Counted from the first letter of the stretch, positions 26,097 to 38,320 are shown. The stretch: DNA of 64,000 bases from Asterochloris sp. CNOR1 (GCA_963969365.1 OZ017750.1:2170001-2234000); one strand, 5' to 3'. The notes: generated by a model from the sequence alone, not told the origin. Translations and numbers: made by a program.

Positions 26097-29000
26097 ATGG
26101 CTGCTCCGTCATTAGCTCCTGGCCTTGCAAGGAAGGTCAAGAAGGTACGTCCCCCCAAGAGTGCATCTCTTGCAGGGAGCAGATCCTGTTTTCAACCCAA
26201 CAGACTGATCAGACCTCCTGCTGCTGCATGCAGACCCTGGAGATGCGCACAGAGTCCCCAGAGATCCTGGGCAGCCTGGCCACACTGTCCAGTTTTTATG
26301 AGGACAACACACCTGCCGCAAGGAGGCAGCTGTGTGCCACCATTGAAAAGCAGGGGCTCAGCATCACCCAGCAGTATCTCCAGAGCGCAGAGCATGTTGT
26401 CCAGGTACAGGCTCTGAAGCTGTCTGAATGTGGGTCTCTGTGCCCATTGTGCCCACCAAGTTATGCTGGGCAGTATTTATCAGTGGCAGGGGCCTGCACA
26501 TGCCCCCTTTACTGCTGTGAACTGCCGCTGCACAGGGGCTGCACAGCCTCAAAAGCCACGTGCAACTCCCCTTGAATGGATGCTGTGGCCCCTGCAGCTG
26601 CTGATCAAGCACCCTTGTGGGTGCAGGCACTGGACGCTGTGCAGTGCTCCTTGGATGGCCTGACAAGTGGCTGCCGGGCAGCCAACAAGGCAGTTGCCAG
26701 CAGCGACACAAGCACAGCCAACATGCTGGCGGTCAAGGAGAAGCTGCAGCAGGCCCTAGCCACACGGGAGCAGCGGGGTCTGCTGGTGCACAAGTTCCTG
26801 TCCCGATACCAGCTGTCCGCGGCAGAGGTGGCCGCCTTGCAGGCAAGCCTTTGAGACAAGATTGGTGATGTGGCAGATGCCCTCAGTGCCATCTCTGGGC
26901 CCCACCCTGCTGTTTGCGGAGGTGACAGCCTTGCAGGCATGCTGTAGACATGTAGACAAGCAGAGAGGTGCCTGAAGTGAGGATCCTTGTTTGTGCACCT
27001 GCTTATCATAGCAGCATCGTCAGCCCTTCAGGCAAGTGTTGCGGCCATGCTGTGTAAGCTGAGGACGTGCCGTCCTTGGCGAGCATGCTCCCAGTCAAAG
27101 TCCTTGCCTTCACAGGTGTTCGGCTCCTGCTGCTGGCAGTGTGCACCATCAGCTTGCTTAGCGCTGGGGCCTTGTTCTCACTCTTTGTGCTGCAGGCTGA
27201 GCGCATCACCGACGACTTCTTTGCCGCCCTGGAGCGCGTGCGGACCATCCATGCTAACTGCCGCTCCCTGCTGCGCTCCCACCACCAGCGGGCTGGCCTG
27301 GAGCTCATGGAGATCATGTCCAACCACCAGGAGGCAGCCTATGAGCGCCTGTGCAGGTGACCCAAGTTCAGGCTGCACATTCAGACTGGCCAGGTATTAT
27401 ACATCCAGGCTGGAAGCCTGGACAACAGCAGGCTCGCTGTGCTACAACACAGCCCCACTTCAGCCTTGAGGGCCAACCAGGTGGACAGGCTGGCGGTGCT
27501 TTTATTGAGGCAACACGCCCTGGCAGCTTGGGCAGGGACCTGACTGCATGAACAGGAAGCAGATCGAGGAGCCCTGGGGTGCTGCTGCATGTGCAGGTGG
27601 GTGCAGGGGGAGTGCCGCGGACTGGGTGACATGGACGCCCCTGAGGTGAACCCTTTGCTGCAGCGGGCAGCCCAGGCGCTCAGGGAGCGGGAGGTGTTGT
27701 TCAGATACTGTGCTGAGGAGGTTGCGCAGGCCCGGCACAATGCCCTCTTCCAGAGGTGATGACGGCTGCCAGTCTTTGCAATATGCCTGTGGAGGGCACA
27801 CGTTGCAATCTCTGCAAGTTGTGCAGGGCAGGCTTGCTCTGATGCTGAGGGGCGGGAAGGCTTGCTGCCAGCTGCGTGCGTGTCCTCTCTTGAGTTGCCC
27901 AGACCTGTCCAGACATTCACATTGTATGGTCTGCAGCTAGCTGTCAAACATTGCCTTGCAGCACAACACCCTTTCCCAAAAGGGACGCCTGGCAGGTTCT
28001 GCGTCCTCCTTTAGCTGTGCGCCTCCTGCTGTCTGCGCAGACCCTGCATGTGCTAGGCAGCCTGCACTCTGCCTGAAGGAGGGTGCAGATCAATCACTGC
28101 TGCTTGTGCATGCAAGCAGGCAACCTGCTTCACAGATCGCTTAGTCAAGCACAGGCTACTGTGGCAGGCTCCTGCAGCTGATCACCCTGGGCTGCAGGTT
28201 TATTGCAGCCCTGACACGAGGCGGCCCTGGCGGCATGCCACGCCCCATTGAGATGCATGCCCACAACCCCCGCCGCTACATTGGTGATATGCTGGCCTGG
28301 GTGCATCAATCCCTGGCCTCAGAGCGTGAGCTGTTGATGGCGCTATTTGGGGACAGACGGCCTACGGAGGAGGGCAGTGGGGAAATGCCCAGCACGGCTG
28401 TGCTGCTGGACAAGGTGTTCCAGAGCATCTGCAGGCCCCTCAAAGTAGGCCACTGTGCAGCTCCTATGGTGGCTCCTGGCGGCTCTGTGCAGGCCCTCTA
28501 GCTGAATCATTGTATGCGCTGTGACACCTGCTGGGCGGCTGCGCTGCCTTTTCAAGACACTGTATGCACGCAGCTTAGGGTTGATGAGTGGCAAGCAGCA
28601 CAGACATTACTCACGAGCAGCCTGTACACTTGGCAACCTTCCAGCCCATCCTCGAGGGATGCTGTGCACCAGCCCTGCTGTGCACATGCAGGCTTACAGT
28701 GAAGTGCTCAGTTGCTGCTGGTCACACAACTCCCCCGGCCTGATCCTGTGCTTCCATGTCAGGTGATCCTGCAGGGTGTCTAGCTGCAGGCTGCTGTACA
28801 CATGCAGGTACGCATCGAGCAGGTGCTGCTGGGCAGCCCTCAGCTGCTGCTGTGCTTCACAGTGAGCCAGCTGCTGGCATTCTATGGCACCACTGTGGAC
28901 AGACTGCTGGGCAGCGAGGGGCAGCTCACAGAGGTCCTGGTCAGTTGCCACCAGCTGGCCAAGAGAGTGTTCCATGAGCAGCTGAAGAGACGAGGGGACC

Positions 29001-30724
29001 AGCTTGTGCGATCGCCGCCGGCGCCGCCAAAGGACCTCTCGCCTCCTCAACAGGTAAGGGCCGTCATATCGAGGCCGAGTCTGTCGGACTCCGCGATGCT
29101 CATTGCTGGATGTGGTCAGATGCTCAGAGCCTGCCAGGCGATCACGTGCATTCTCTCACAGCTGAAGGGGCAAGGGACGCGCGCGTGCGCCCTGCGCCAT
29201 CGCCCGCAGCCGGACCTGTTCCCTCCGTGCAGCACTTGTGGGGTAAGTTGTTTCATGAGCTGTGAGCCTGGCTTCTCAACCAGCTGGAGGGCGACATTGG
29301 AGGAGCATAGCTTTGTGAGCTATGTTTACCTGATTCTTCCCACAGCTCGAATGACGACACAGGGATGTACTTAATGATCTTGATTTGCCTGATTGTCAGA
29401 GCAAGATGAGCAGCAGGCGGGTTTTCCGCCATCGCTACTGCCGCCAGTGTCACTTTGCATTCAAGTCAGGATCTTGCAGTTTTGTGCTGCCTGTGGCAAA
29501 TGCAAGAGGAATTTCATCTGGGGCTGTGCTGCTGGCAGACAGTCGCTGGGCTGCGTGGCACCCACGCAGCCTGGGGACTGACCTCTTTAAAGCATTCAAC
29601 ATGCACTGCTCACTGCGATGACGAGTGTTTGACCTGCAGATGGGGGATGCCCTGCATCAGATGCAAGAGCTGGCCACCTTCTTCGAGTCAGCCTTTGACA
29701 CCAATTCGGGGCACACCCTGGCAGAGGAATTTGAGCCTGTCCTGGGGGCTGTGGTGGACCCCCTGGTGCAGATGTGCGAGCGCAGCGCAGAGGCCCTGAA
29801 CCAGAAGGCAGCCTCCAGGTGCGTGCCCCATCCGAAGTTTGTGAGGGCTTGCTGTCTGACCCATGCAGACAAGAAGCGCTGCTGCAGGCACTGAAATGCC
29901 TGAGCATGCTTGCATGCTGCACGTGGCCTCACTTCCTTGTCAAAATATTCAAGATGGTCCTGCAGGGTGGATGAGGCATCAAAGATGGACCCTGATGCCC
30001 ACCACATCTACCTGCTGAATTGCGGTGCCGCCATCGAGACAGTGCTGATGGGCCACGCGTGTTGTGCCACTCGGCGCCAGCAACTGACAGCACTGCTCAC
30101 CCGGCAGATAGACGCTCTTGTACACGGCCAAGTCAGCAGGGCGCTGGCCGCATGCAATTTTGCTGAGATTGTGGAGCGCATCAGGTGTATCTTGCTGACC
30201 ACAGCTCCTGCTGCTTGATCCTGGGTCAAACAATGCATTGCTGTGACATGGAGGCATCAGACGCAGATTAGGCACCTTCTGCTGCATGCTGAGTGCACAA
30301 GCTGCGCTGCTGATCCTTTGAGCTAATCTTCTGCAGAGAGTATGAGGCTGGCAGCGCTGAGGATGTAGCCAAGATGGCAGCAGACCCCCAGCTGCAGCTC
30401 CCTGCCCTGTCAGAGGCCATGCAAGCCTTCTTTAGCTTCCTGTCTGGAGACCCTCTGCCAGAGCTGCGCGGGCTGCAGGTGGGGTCATCTCCTGCTGCTT
30501 TGCCTCATTTGCTTGACACCACGCATTGAGCTCAGCTGCCGCTGCAGGTGCCCAGGCTCAAGTCAGAAGTCCTCAATCGCATCGCCCAGTCTTTGTTTGA
30601 TTGCTACAGCCTTGTCTATTCAGCCATAACAGCCCCAGAGCATGGGTACAGGCAGCACCCTCAGTACGCGTCAGCTACGCGGCACACGCCCACACATGTG
30701 CAGACCATACTCGGCATTCAGTAG
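26097..30724 (+). CDS. COG6: Conserved oligomeric Golgi complex subunit 6
   Basis: Subunit of the COG tethering complex needed for retrograde transport within the Golgi. Eleven exons: 26097-26144, 26234-26404, 26627-26842, 27196-27356, 27597-27755, 28198-28444, 28808-29053, 29640-29818, 29966-30184, 30337-30478 and 30548-30724. They sum to 654 residues, close to the roughly 660 usual for COG6. Family signatures are easy to see: TPAARRQL near the N-terminus, [71 protein letters not shown] (two adjoining stretches), [18 protein letters not shown], and the typical C-terminus HVQTILGIQ. The third intron uses a GC donor (GCAAGC at 26843). The gene starts head-to-head with the coiled-coil gene and ends 40 bp from the stop of the WW gene. 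Confidence 0.96.
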
Positions 30725-30764
30725 TCATGAAACACATGCAAGCGTTTTTCTGAGACATTCGAGG

Positions 30765-31345
30765 TCAGAAGATGCGCGCAAACAGTGAGAATATCAACCC
30801 AATTCCTGCGCCTGCCCCCACAAGTCCGATCAACTGAGCGCCTGTGCTTCTAAACCCTGCCGGGGGCTGCAAAAAGGGTGACTGCATGCGAACAGGCCGC
30901 CTGCCTTCCGGGCCTGGCATTGGCTCCCCCAGCGCTGTAGTATCCCCTGTCAGGCAACACACTTTGCTCTCAAGTATGGGGCAATACCATTGGATTTTCT
31001 CTGCATCCATGGTCAATTGGAAGAGGCATTGAAGGGCATTTTACCTGTCTGCTCATTCCAGAAGTAAGTAAGGCCTGATGGCTTGTCAATCACAGGTGTC
31101 CACTGCTGCTGATGGGGCTGCAGGGAACACTCATCTGTACGATGTGTGAGTTGATTGGGTGCACCTTGCACAGCAATGCTGGCTGGCCTGGGGGCTGGCC
31201 TGGCGCGTGCTCTGGTGGCTGCCGCAGGGACATTACTGGTGTGGAGGCTGTTTTGGAGAATCTCTGGCTGGATATGTTTGCAGGGCAGCCCCCAGCTGCA
31301 GCCAGCCCTCCAACTGCTGCAAGTGCTGGCTGCAACACGCCTCAT
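30765..31345 (-). CDS. Small WW-domain protein with probable organelle presequence and hydrophobic C-terminus
   Basis: Two exons, 31045-31345 and 30765-31000, join in frame into 178 residues. The N-terminus (MRRVAASTCSSWRAG...) is rich in Arg and Ser without acidic residues, as expected of a mitochondrial or plastid targeting peptide. A WW domain spans the splice junction: WTPVIDKPSGLTYFWNEQT joined to EKIQWYCP, with 22 residues between the two Trp and an aromatic pair (YFW) in the middle strand. WW domains bind Pro-rich ligands. The last 24 residues (about IGLVGAGAGIGLIFSLF) form one membrane helix with a GAGAG motif. The reading frame is also open further upstream but without an ATG, which is why 31345 is chosen. 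Targeting is inference, and I do not recognise an exact orthologue. Confidence 0.75.
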
Positions 31346-31457
31346 AACACCTTCACAGGGCTTCCTGGCTGACACCTGTGTTGCCAAAAACAAAAAAGGT
31401 TTCTGGATGCGAACTGTGGCTCGCTCAAATTCAACTGATGCCCGTGCACAGTTCAGG
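31346..31457. promoter_or_regulatory. Shared 112-bp head-to-head promoter region
   Basis: Start codons of the WW gene (minus, 31345) and the kinase gene (plus, 31458) are 112 bp apart. The segment must contain both 5' UTRs and core promoters unless the transcripts overlap. No TATA box is evident. Confidence 0.45.
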
Positions 31458-34400
31458 ATGGCCGTCCAAGTGACCAACTTGGAGAGACGGCATCTTCCTC
31501 AAGGCAGCATGGCCCACGCGGTTGGGGCTGTGAAAAGCTGCAGCTGGAGCTGCAGCGGGAGTAGATGCTTCAAGTCTTCAAAGCGTGCCACACGCAGAGC
31601 AAGGAAAATCGTGTTCCTCCCAAATAGCCGGTTGCTGTCCAACCTTGCAGCTCAGACAGTGCAGAAGAGAGAGCAGAAGAAGAGTCTGGCGTCCAGGTAT
31701 GTGCCATGCTGCAACAGTAAAAGGCATGATGCAAACCTGATGTTCCTCCCTAGACAGTGGAGTGGAGCCTGTCTGTTGCAACTTGTGCTCGGCATGCGCA
31801 GGCACCTAGCGCCGCAGCCTCTGGAGCTGCTTGGTAATGTCTCTCATGATGAGGACTCGGCCCTGGCAGCCCCGCGCATGCAGCCCGCCCACTATGAGCT
31901 CTCTGGGTCAGACTTCAACGTCCCCACCTGGTGAGTGCCGGGCCTGCTGCTCCGGCATGTCAGCGCTGATTGAAGCAGTGGGTACAGCTTGAACTCACAA
32001 CCTCACCCTTTGTGTGTGCTGCAGCTTCCAAAAGTACTTCATCTTTGGCAAGCACATAGGTGAGCACCCGCCGCTGCAGGCTGACATCAGACCCCTGCTC
32101 AAGTGCATCCAGCCATGGTCCTCGAGACAGTGCTTCTGGCCCCGTCATGTGCTTGAGAGGCTAAGGGGGCCACTGCAGCAGCCCTGAAGCCGGCGTGTCA
32201 GCTTTGCACAGCTCATTGTGCTGCAGGCAGACCCATGCTGGGCCCCCACATTTGAACCCTGTGCTGATTGCACTCCCATGTGCAGGCAGCGGAGCCTACG
32301 GCGTAGTTAATCTGGTCATAGACAAGCAGAGTGGGCAAGAGCTGGCTGTCAAGCTGCTCCCAAAAGTGCGCGGAAAGCTCAGCAAGGTACAGCATCACCA
32401 TGGAGTCTGAATGTGGCCTTCCTACCCCAGCCTACAGATGCCTGGCAGCTGGAAGTAGCCTTACTGTCCTGGCCCGCAAGCGCCTGGCAGGGGCAGCTTG
32501 CTGCCCCGGGTCCCTCTTTGGGTCTGATTTGAAGCTGCCCCTGCGCCGCCCCAACCCCCCAAGCACCTGCGCAACGAAAGCCCTGGTGTTCTGGGGGGAG
32601 CCATCTGCACTGGGTTGCCATGGGCCCACAGCAGCCCAGAAGTCATCTCCCAGGGCAGTACCTGTATTGCAATCTCATCTCTGGCGCGGATGTGGGTATC
32701 TGGGGTCTGAGGTGCTCCAGTTTACAAGCTGTTGCTGCTGCAGGATAAGGTGCTGTGCAGGGTGCATCAGGCTTGGCCTGCGAGGAGGCACATTTGGCAG
32801 AGGCGCTGGGTCCCCCCTCACATCTCACATTCTAGAGTGTTTCAGTGTAGGAAAGCAGCAACCAGCAATGCACTCATGCACAGCAGGAAGCACTTTGCTC
32901 ACAGCCCACACGGCCACTGACTGCAGGAGAAGACGCTGCGCAAAGTGCGCAAGGAGATCGAGTTGCTGGCGCGGGTGCAGGAGTGCGGCAGCGTGGTGCA
33001 CCTGCACGGCGTGTACGAGAGCGAATGCCACATCTATATTGTCATGGAGCTCTGCTTGGGGGGTGATTTGGAGCGCATCCTGGAGGTCAGTTGGGCACAG
33101 GCTCAGGCACAGGCCTGGGAGCATGCTTGCATCCAACTCAGTAGGCCTACTTCAAGCTGCCTTGCTGGGGCGCAGCCTCCCAGGCTAGACAGCGCAGTGG
33201 CAGCCACAGGCTTGCATAGGGGGTCCTGCATGGCGGGCGGCATTGGCGGCATCAGGGCTGCTGGATCTGCTGCAAGCAGTGCCTTGAGGTCACCCAGGCA
33301 GGTTGGGAGCTCTGGTACTGGCAAAAAGCCCGCAGCTGACTGCACTTGGAAGCCCACGTCTGGCCAAGGGAGCACAGGTGGCTGGGCTGAGCCGTGCTGT
33401 GCCTCTTTGCAGGATCGTGGCCCCTTCTCTGAGCGCCAGACAGCTGCAGTGCTGTACGAGTGCCTGAAGGTCATCTCCACCTGCCACACCAATGGGATGA
33501 CGCATGGTGACGTGAAGCCAGCGGTGAGGTGGCCGCTCCACATGGAGCTAGGGCATGACCTGCAACCTTGAACTGCAACCTGTTGCCAGAGAGTTTCCAG
33601 TTGCTGCTTGTCAGCTTGCATTGCAGCAGGAGTGTCGTCCTCCTGGGAGTCATGCTGCTGCCGTCCCGAGCGTGCTGTGTTCCAGGGTCCTGACAGCCTG
33701 TGCCTGCCCTGTCATCCTGCTGCCTTCTCGATTTGGGGGTTTGCTGTGTTCTATATTCCCACTGCCTGTGTCTGCCCTGCAGAACTTCATGATGCGGCAG
33801 CGCTTCAAGGACCCTGTGGCTGCCATTGACAGCGGCGCACTGCCAGGCGCGTGGCTCAAGGCAATCGACTTCGGATGCAGCCAGAGCGTGGCAGCTGACC
33901 GCATGCTGACCAGCAGGCGGGGCACACCTGTCTACATGGCTCCAGGTGGGTGCTGTCTGCCCAAGGAACCAGGGCTTCCTGCAGTTGGAGTCCACACAGG
34001 CAGGCGACACAACTTGTGCAGAGTTGCACATGACTGCAGTCCCCGCAGGGTATACCTGCTCATGGACTTGATTCCAGTCCCTGCCATCTGCAGAGGTATT
34101 CAAGCGGGAGTATGGGCGGGAGGCAGACATGTGGAGCCTGGGCATGATGTTGTATCAACTGCTGACAGGGCGCTTCCCCTGGTGGTGAGCCCCCTGCCTG
34201 CAGCGCTCAGCGCCTGTGAGCCTTCCCTGTGAGGCTGCAGGGCTGCCACGTCCAGGGCATGCCTCCTGCACATGACTGCGCTCACAGTGAACACCCTCTG
34301 TTTACATCTGTGAGCTTCATCACATGGCTGCACCTTCAGGGGTTTGCTGCGCATGCATGACACCCCAATGATGTGGGTGCTCTTAGCCACTGAACTGAGG

Positions 34401-34942
34401 GACAGTGCTGCCAGCATTGGGGGCTTGTGAGCTCTGCTGCTGTGCCTCAGCAATTCTGCAAGCACACAGTGTGGCTTGCCGCACTTCTAATACTGACGCT
34501 CAGTGCCCCGAGGCCCAGTGCCCAATCATGGAACCAAGTGCTCACCCTCTGCAGGTCCTCGCTGGACGAGTGCCGCAACCAGTCATTGGATGACGTGATG
34601 GCAGCAGTGATGACTGCGCCCATCCCCATCAACTATGGCCCCTGGCTGCGCATGAGCAAGGAGGGCATGTCCTTCCTCAAGCATCTGCTGCTGCGCGACC
34701 CCACCCAGCGCCTGACGGCCAGCGAAGCCCTGGAGCATCCCTGGTTCAAGGCTCAGTTTGGGTGGACTGACGAGCCAGCGGCAGCTGGCGACAGTGGCAC
34801 TGGGGCTGACGACGCTGGCAAACCCTTGGGGGGCAGCAGCTCCCTGGGCAACAATATAGTGCCCATTGCGCCACGCTGCAGCCTGCTGCACCCGCGACAG
34901 ACAGGGCAGGGGCACTCTTCAGTCCACTCTGCAACCTTGTAG
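31458..34942 (+). CDS. CDPK/CaMK-like serine/threonine protein kinase, non-RD, no EF-hands
   Basis: Exons: 31458-31930, 32025-32059, 32286-32386, 32927-33085, 33413-33523, 33783-33945, 34094-34184 and 34555-34942, giving 506 residues. Kinase landmarks in order: Gly loop IGSGAYGVV (about 168-176), VAIK-type Lys in LAVKLLPK, helix C EIELLARV, catalytic loop HGDVKPANF (His287, Asp289), DFG at 322-324 (DFGCSQ), APE-type YMAPEVF, then [19 protein letters not shown] and a C-lobe ending EALEHPWF. The catalytic-loop Arg is Gly, so this is a non-RD kinase. After the kinase domain come about 60 low-complexity residues and a stop; there is no EF-hand or autoinhibitory segment. The first about 150 residues are basic with no recognised domain and could hold a targeting peptide. 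A 57-nt GT-AG segment (about 31697-31753) inside exon 1 may be an optional intron; without it the protein is 487 residues. Confidence 0.88.
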
Positions 34943-35528
34943 CAGAGGATGCAGGCCGGCGCGCCCTGTGCCAGCCTGCTGCAGCTCGCCAAGGCCCCCT
35001 GTGTGCTGCTCCCACACATGTGTTAGCCCCTAGCTAGTCGCTCTTCTGCCCTTGGCGCAATCTCTGCCCACGCTGTCCTACCACCTGGCCTCTTGTTAAT
35101 GCATGCCCATACTGTCCCAATATTGTGTGTGCTGTGCCACCCAGCCTGCAGAGCCCCAACTCTGCACGCCTGCCTGATGCACCTCTGGGCGCACATCTAC
35201 TTTGAAGCATTGTTCCTGTGTTGCATAGCTGCATGAGCTGCGTCTGCTCTCTTTCCCTGCGAGAAGAAACCCCTTCTGCCACCCTCTCAGTATGTTGCAT
35301 CCCTCTCATGATGTTGCATCAAAGCGCTTGCTTTGAACATGAGCTGCAGCCATATCTGGCTTGATTCTGCCATACATATGAAGCACACTGAGCACACGTC
35401 CCGACCTCAGGTCTCTTGCATGGCTTCAACGGTTTCCAAGCAATGTGGTGTAATCCTACACTCTTCTTGGCTGGATGTGTACATGGGCCAGGCTGGGAGG
35501 TGACACAGGGAGGGGAGCGACGGCAGGT
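34943..35528. other. Convergent intergenic region, candidate poly(A) signal
   Basis: The region lies between the 3' ends of the kinase and SHIPPO genes. A plus-strand TGTAA motif at 35449-35453, the usual green-algal poly(A) signal, could end the kinase transcript with a 3' UTR of about 0.5 kb. Nothing else is seen. Confidence 0.35.
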
Positions 35529-38320
35529 TTATTCGTAGTCATAGGCTGCAGGGCCTGGGCTGAAGCTGCCAGGCTCCTGCTGCTTGAGCTGCTGGCCCAT
35601 CGTGAAGCCAGGCTTGGTGTTGCAACCGCACGTCTTGCAGCCCACAACATCATGTGCGCCTGGCCCAGGGCCTGCAGCCTCACGCAAGGCTCTCTGCTCA
35701 TGTCTGAACTTCAGGGAGGCGCCCTTTTTGCTGAGGGTGCTTTCCACCTTATACTCTGCAGGAAGGTGATGGGGTTGAGTCAGGGTCAAAGTGCATGGTG
35801 CTCCTTGCAGATGTAAGGTGGTGTCTGGGGCAAGGCCCTTGCACCCCCCCCAGGCAGCTGTTTGGCACCCAGATAGCTGCACCTGTGTCATGGAGTTACG
35901 CTGCCAAAGCACCAGCGGCCTACAGCTGCACAGCCACAGGAAGTCTTGTTCCGCAAGGCACTGCAGGCTCACCATTTGGTGCTGGCTTCTTGTCGGCGTC
36001 CTTGTCCCCGTTCCACCTGAGGCCAAAGCTGTAGGCTGAGGCAGTGGGGTGTGGACCCAAAGCCTTGCTCTCAGTGCGCGCAGTGTAGTGCCCTGGCCCT
36101 GGCGTGCGCTGCCTGTGCCCCGCGCCCTCTGGCTTGCCCCGCAGCGAAATTGCAGGCTTGTGGGGCAGCAGCTTGCCAGCATCAGGGTTGTAGTCTGACG
36201 GCCCTGGGCTCTGCTGGCCTGTCGCAGACAGTTTAGAGCTCCACATCAATGCTGCTGCTGGAGGGCTACAGAGGGTGGATCATGCGCTGTATGCCAGTCT
36301 TGGCAACATGGAGCGGTGCAACTAGCCAGCAGACGTTGCTAACCAGCCAGCTGCTCACTTCCAAGTTGTGCTGCAAACCAGAGCAGCTGAAAAGACAAAT
36401 TGCTGCACAGCTGCCCATGCCCTACCAGCAGCTGCGCAGCACTGCAGTGTTGCTGAGTGCTGAAGGCGTACCCAAGTTGAGCTGATTTCCAGCTGGGCAT
36501 GCCTGTCACAGGGCTGGGTTTCCACTCCTGCTGCACAGCTACAGCTGCATGCAGCAACTCCCAGCAGAGTAAGCAAGGCTCACCCCTGCAGTTCGCTGGC
36601 CACCAGCAAGGTCGGCAAGGCAGCACTGCTTCAAAGGACCTGCACGACTGCAGGTGCTCACAGACGACTGGCAGCCAAGGCGACACACTCACTCCTGCCA
36701 ATGTCTCGACCTCCAGCAAGACTGGCAGCTGGGGCAGTCCTCAGGGTCAGTCTGCTGCTGTCCTGGTAAGCCCCTGGGCCCGGCACTGCCTCCAGGTCCC
36801 CCTTGCACATGCGACTGGCCCTGCCAAAGCTCCAACCACCACGAAACTGGTTGCCAGATGCTGACATAATGGACATGCCAGGCTGCTGAGGGGAGGTGTC
36901 TAGCGTCTGAGCCCTGCACAGGCAGCTGAAGCAGTCTGTCGTGATGCTTGCACCAAGCCTCAATGGATGCTGGGCGTGATGGCGTTGCGTTATCACTCGT
37001 CTGGACAGGCATGAGTGTCTGACTGAAGGCTGGCCACACACTCAGACTGCAAGCCAAAAGGGTGGCCAGCAAGCGCTGCAGATTGGTGCGCGTGCTGCAG
37101 GAGCCTTGCCTGCCTCGCAGCACATATGCGCGGCTGTCATGGAGCCAGGGGCAAGGCCTCAACGCATCATAGGGGGCACATGCTGCTGGCCTGCCTGTCC
37201 AGGCTTGCGGCAGCTCTCAGAGCCTTGTCTCACCTGCCACAGGCAGCTGCCAGGGCGGCCACGAGCACTGCAAGCAGAGGCAGCCGCAGTGCAGTCAGTG
37301 TTGACCCTCCAGCGGGACTCACTTGCGGCTGACTCCAAAGGTGAAAGCAGGCGGCTGCGGCCGATCGGCGCCTATGGCTGCATACTCCCCCGGCCCGGGT
37401 GACGTCGCCTCCCGCAGGGCCCTCTTCTCATGCCTAAACTTGAGCGTGGCTCCCACGCTGCTCAGCGTGCTGTCCATGAAGTAGGCTGCAGCAGGTGCAG
37501 CACACCACCTCAGCAGCCTCTCAGACCAAGCATCTGGGAGTGTCGGGCATCTGAACGCTCAACTGCAGACCCCCAGGGATGCCACGGCGGGAACTATTGC
37601 TCAGGCAGGCACTTCTGTGCTGTTTCCACACCTGGCTGCTGGCTGTGCATGCCTGCCGCCATTCCACACCTCTCAGTTGGTGGGCCCTCACCATTGGGGC
37701 CCGGCCTCCTGTCTGCCTCCTTGTCCCCCTTCCATCTGAGGCCAAAGGTGTAGGCTGAGGAGGTGGGGTGTGGACCCAGCTCCTTGCTCTCAGTGCGTGC
37801 AGTGTAGTGTCCTGGCCCTGGCGTGCGCTGCCTGTGCCCTGGGCCCTCCGGCTTACCCCGCAGCGAAAAAGCAGGCTTGTGGGGCAGCAGCTTGCCAGCG
37901 TCAGGGTTGTAGTCTGACGGCCCTGGGCTCTGCTGACCTGCAGTGTCCAGGGTGAGCCCACTCTTCATATTGCCAAACCATGGCAGTTGTCGACAAAGCC
38001 TGGGTGGCAGCTTTGACAGACATTGTTTTCCCAGTGGCTCACCTACATGGATGTCCCTGCCTCCTCCAATGGTGTAGCTGGGCTGATGAATGGAGTTTGA
38101 ACTGACCAGGTATTGCTTTTCTGACTGGTAAGCCCCTGGTCCTGGCCCACTCTCGCCTGCGGACGAGGCCTGTGGTGAGATGTCTGCCATGTGGGCAGGT
38201 CCAATGTGAATCGGACTTACTGCTAAAGAGATTGGTGTGTCTCTGCCCAAAGCTATAAGCTGGTGGAGTCCTGAGCACAGCATTCTTGCCCCTCTTCCTG
38301 CCAGGAGTATGAAGCAGCAT
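35529..38320 (-). CDS. SHIPPO / sperm-tail PG-rich (STPGR) repeat protein with duplicated exon block
   Basis: Seven exons (38221-38320, 38043-38156, 37692-37937, 37323-37485, 36693-36913, 35973-36218, 35529-35755) join in frame into 438 residues. The protein is built of Pro-Gly repeats: SGPGPGAYQ, SPGPSDYNP, TPGPGHYTA, SPGPGEYAA, VPGPGAYQ, again SPGPSDYNP and TPGPGHYTA, then GPGPGAHDV and SPGPAAYDY. Such STPGR proteins (ODF3/CIMAP relatives) are mostly associated with cilia and microtubule inner proteins, so an axonemal or microtubule role is likely but inferred. Exons 3 and 6 are both 246 nt and encode nearly the same 83 residues (about 11 differences). Exons 4 and 7 are also paralogous (LSSVGATLKFRHEKRALREA against LSKKGASLKFRHEQRALREA). 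The ATG at 38320 opens with MLLHTPGRKRG. Confidence 0.88.

Noticed and set aside
31045-31477. A longer N-terminal extension for the WW protein
   Set aside because: The upstream part of the frame has no ATG before a stop (it begins with TTG). The ATG at 31345 starts a credible targeting sequence and the two-exon model is in frame.
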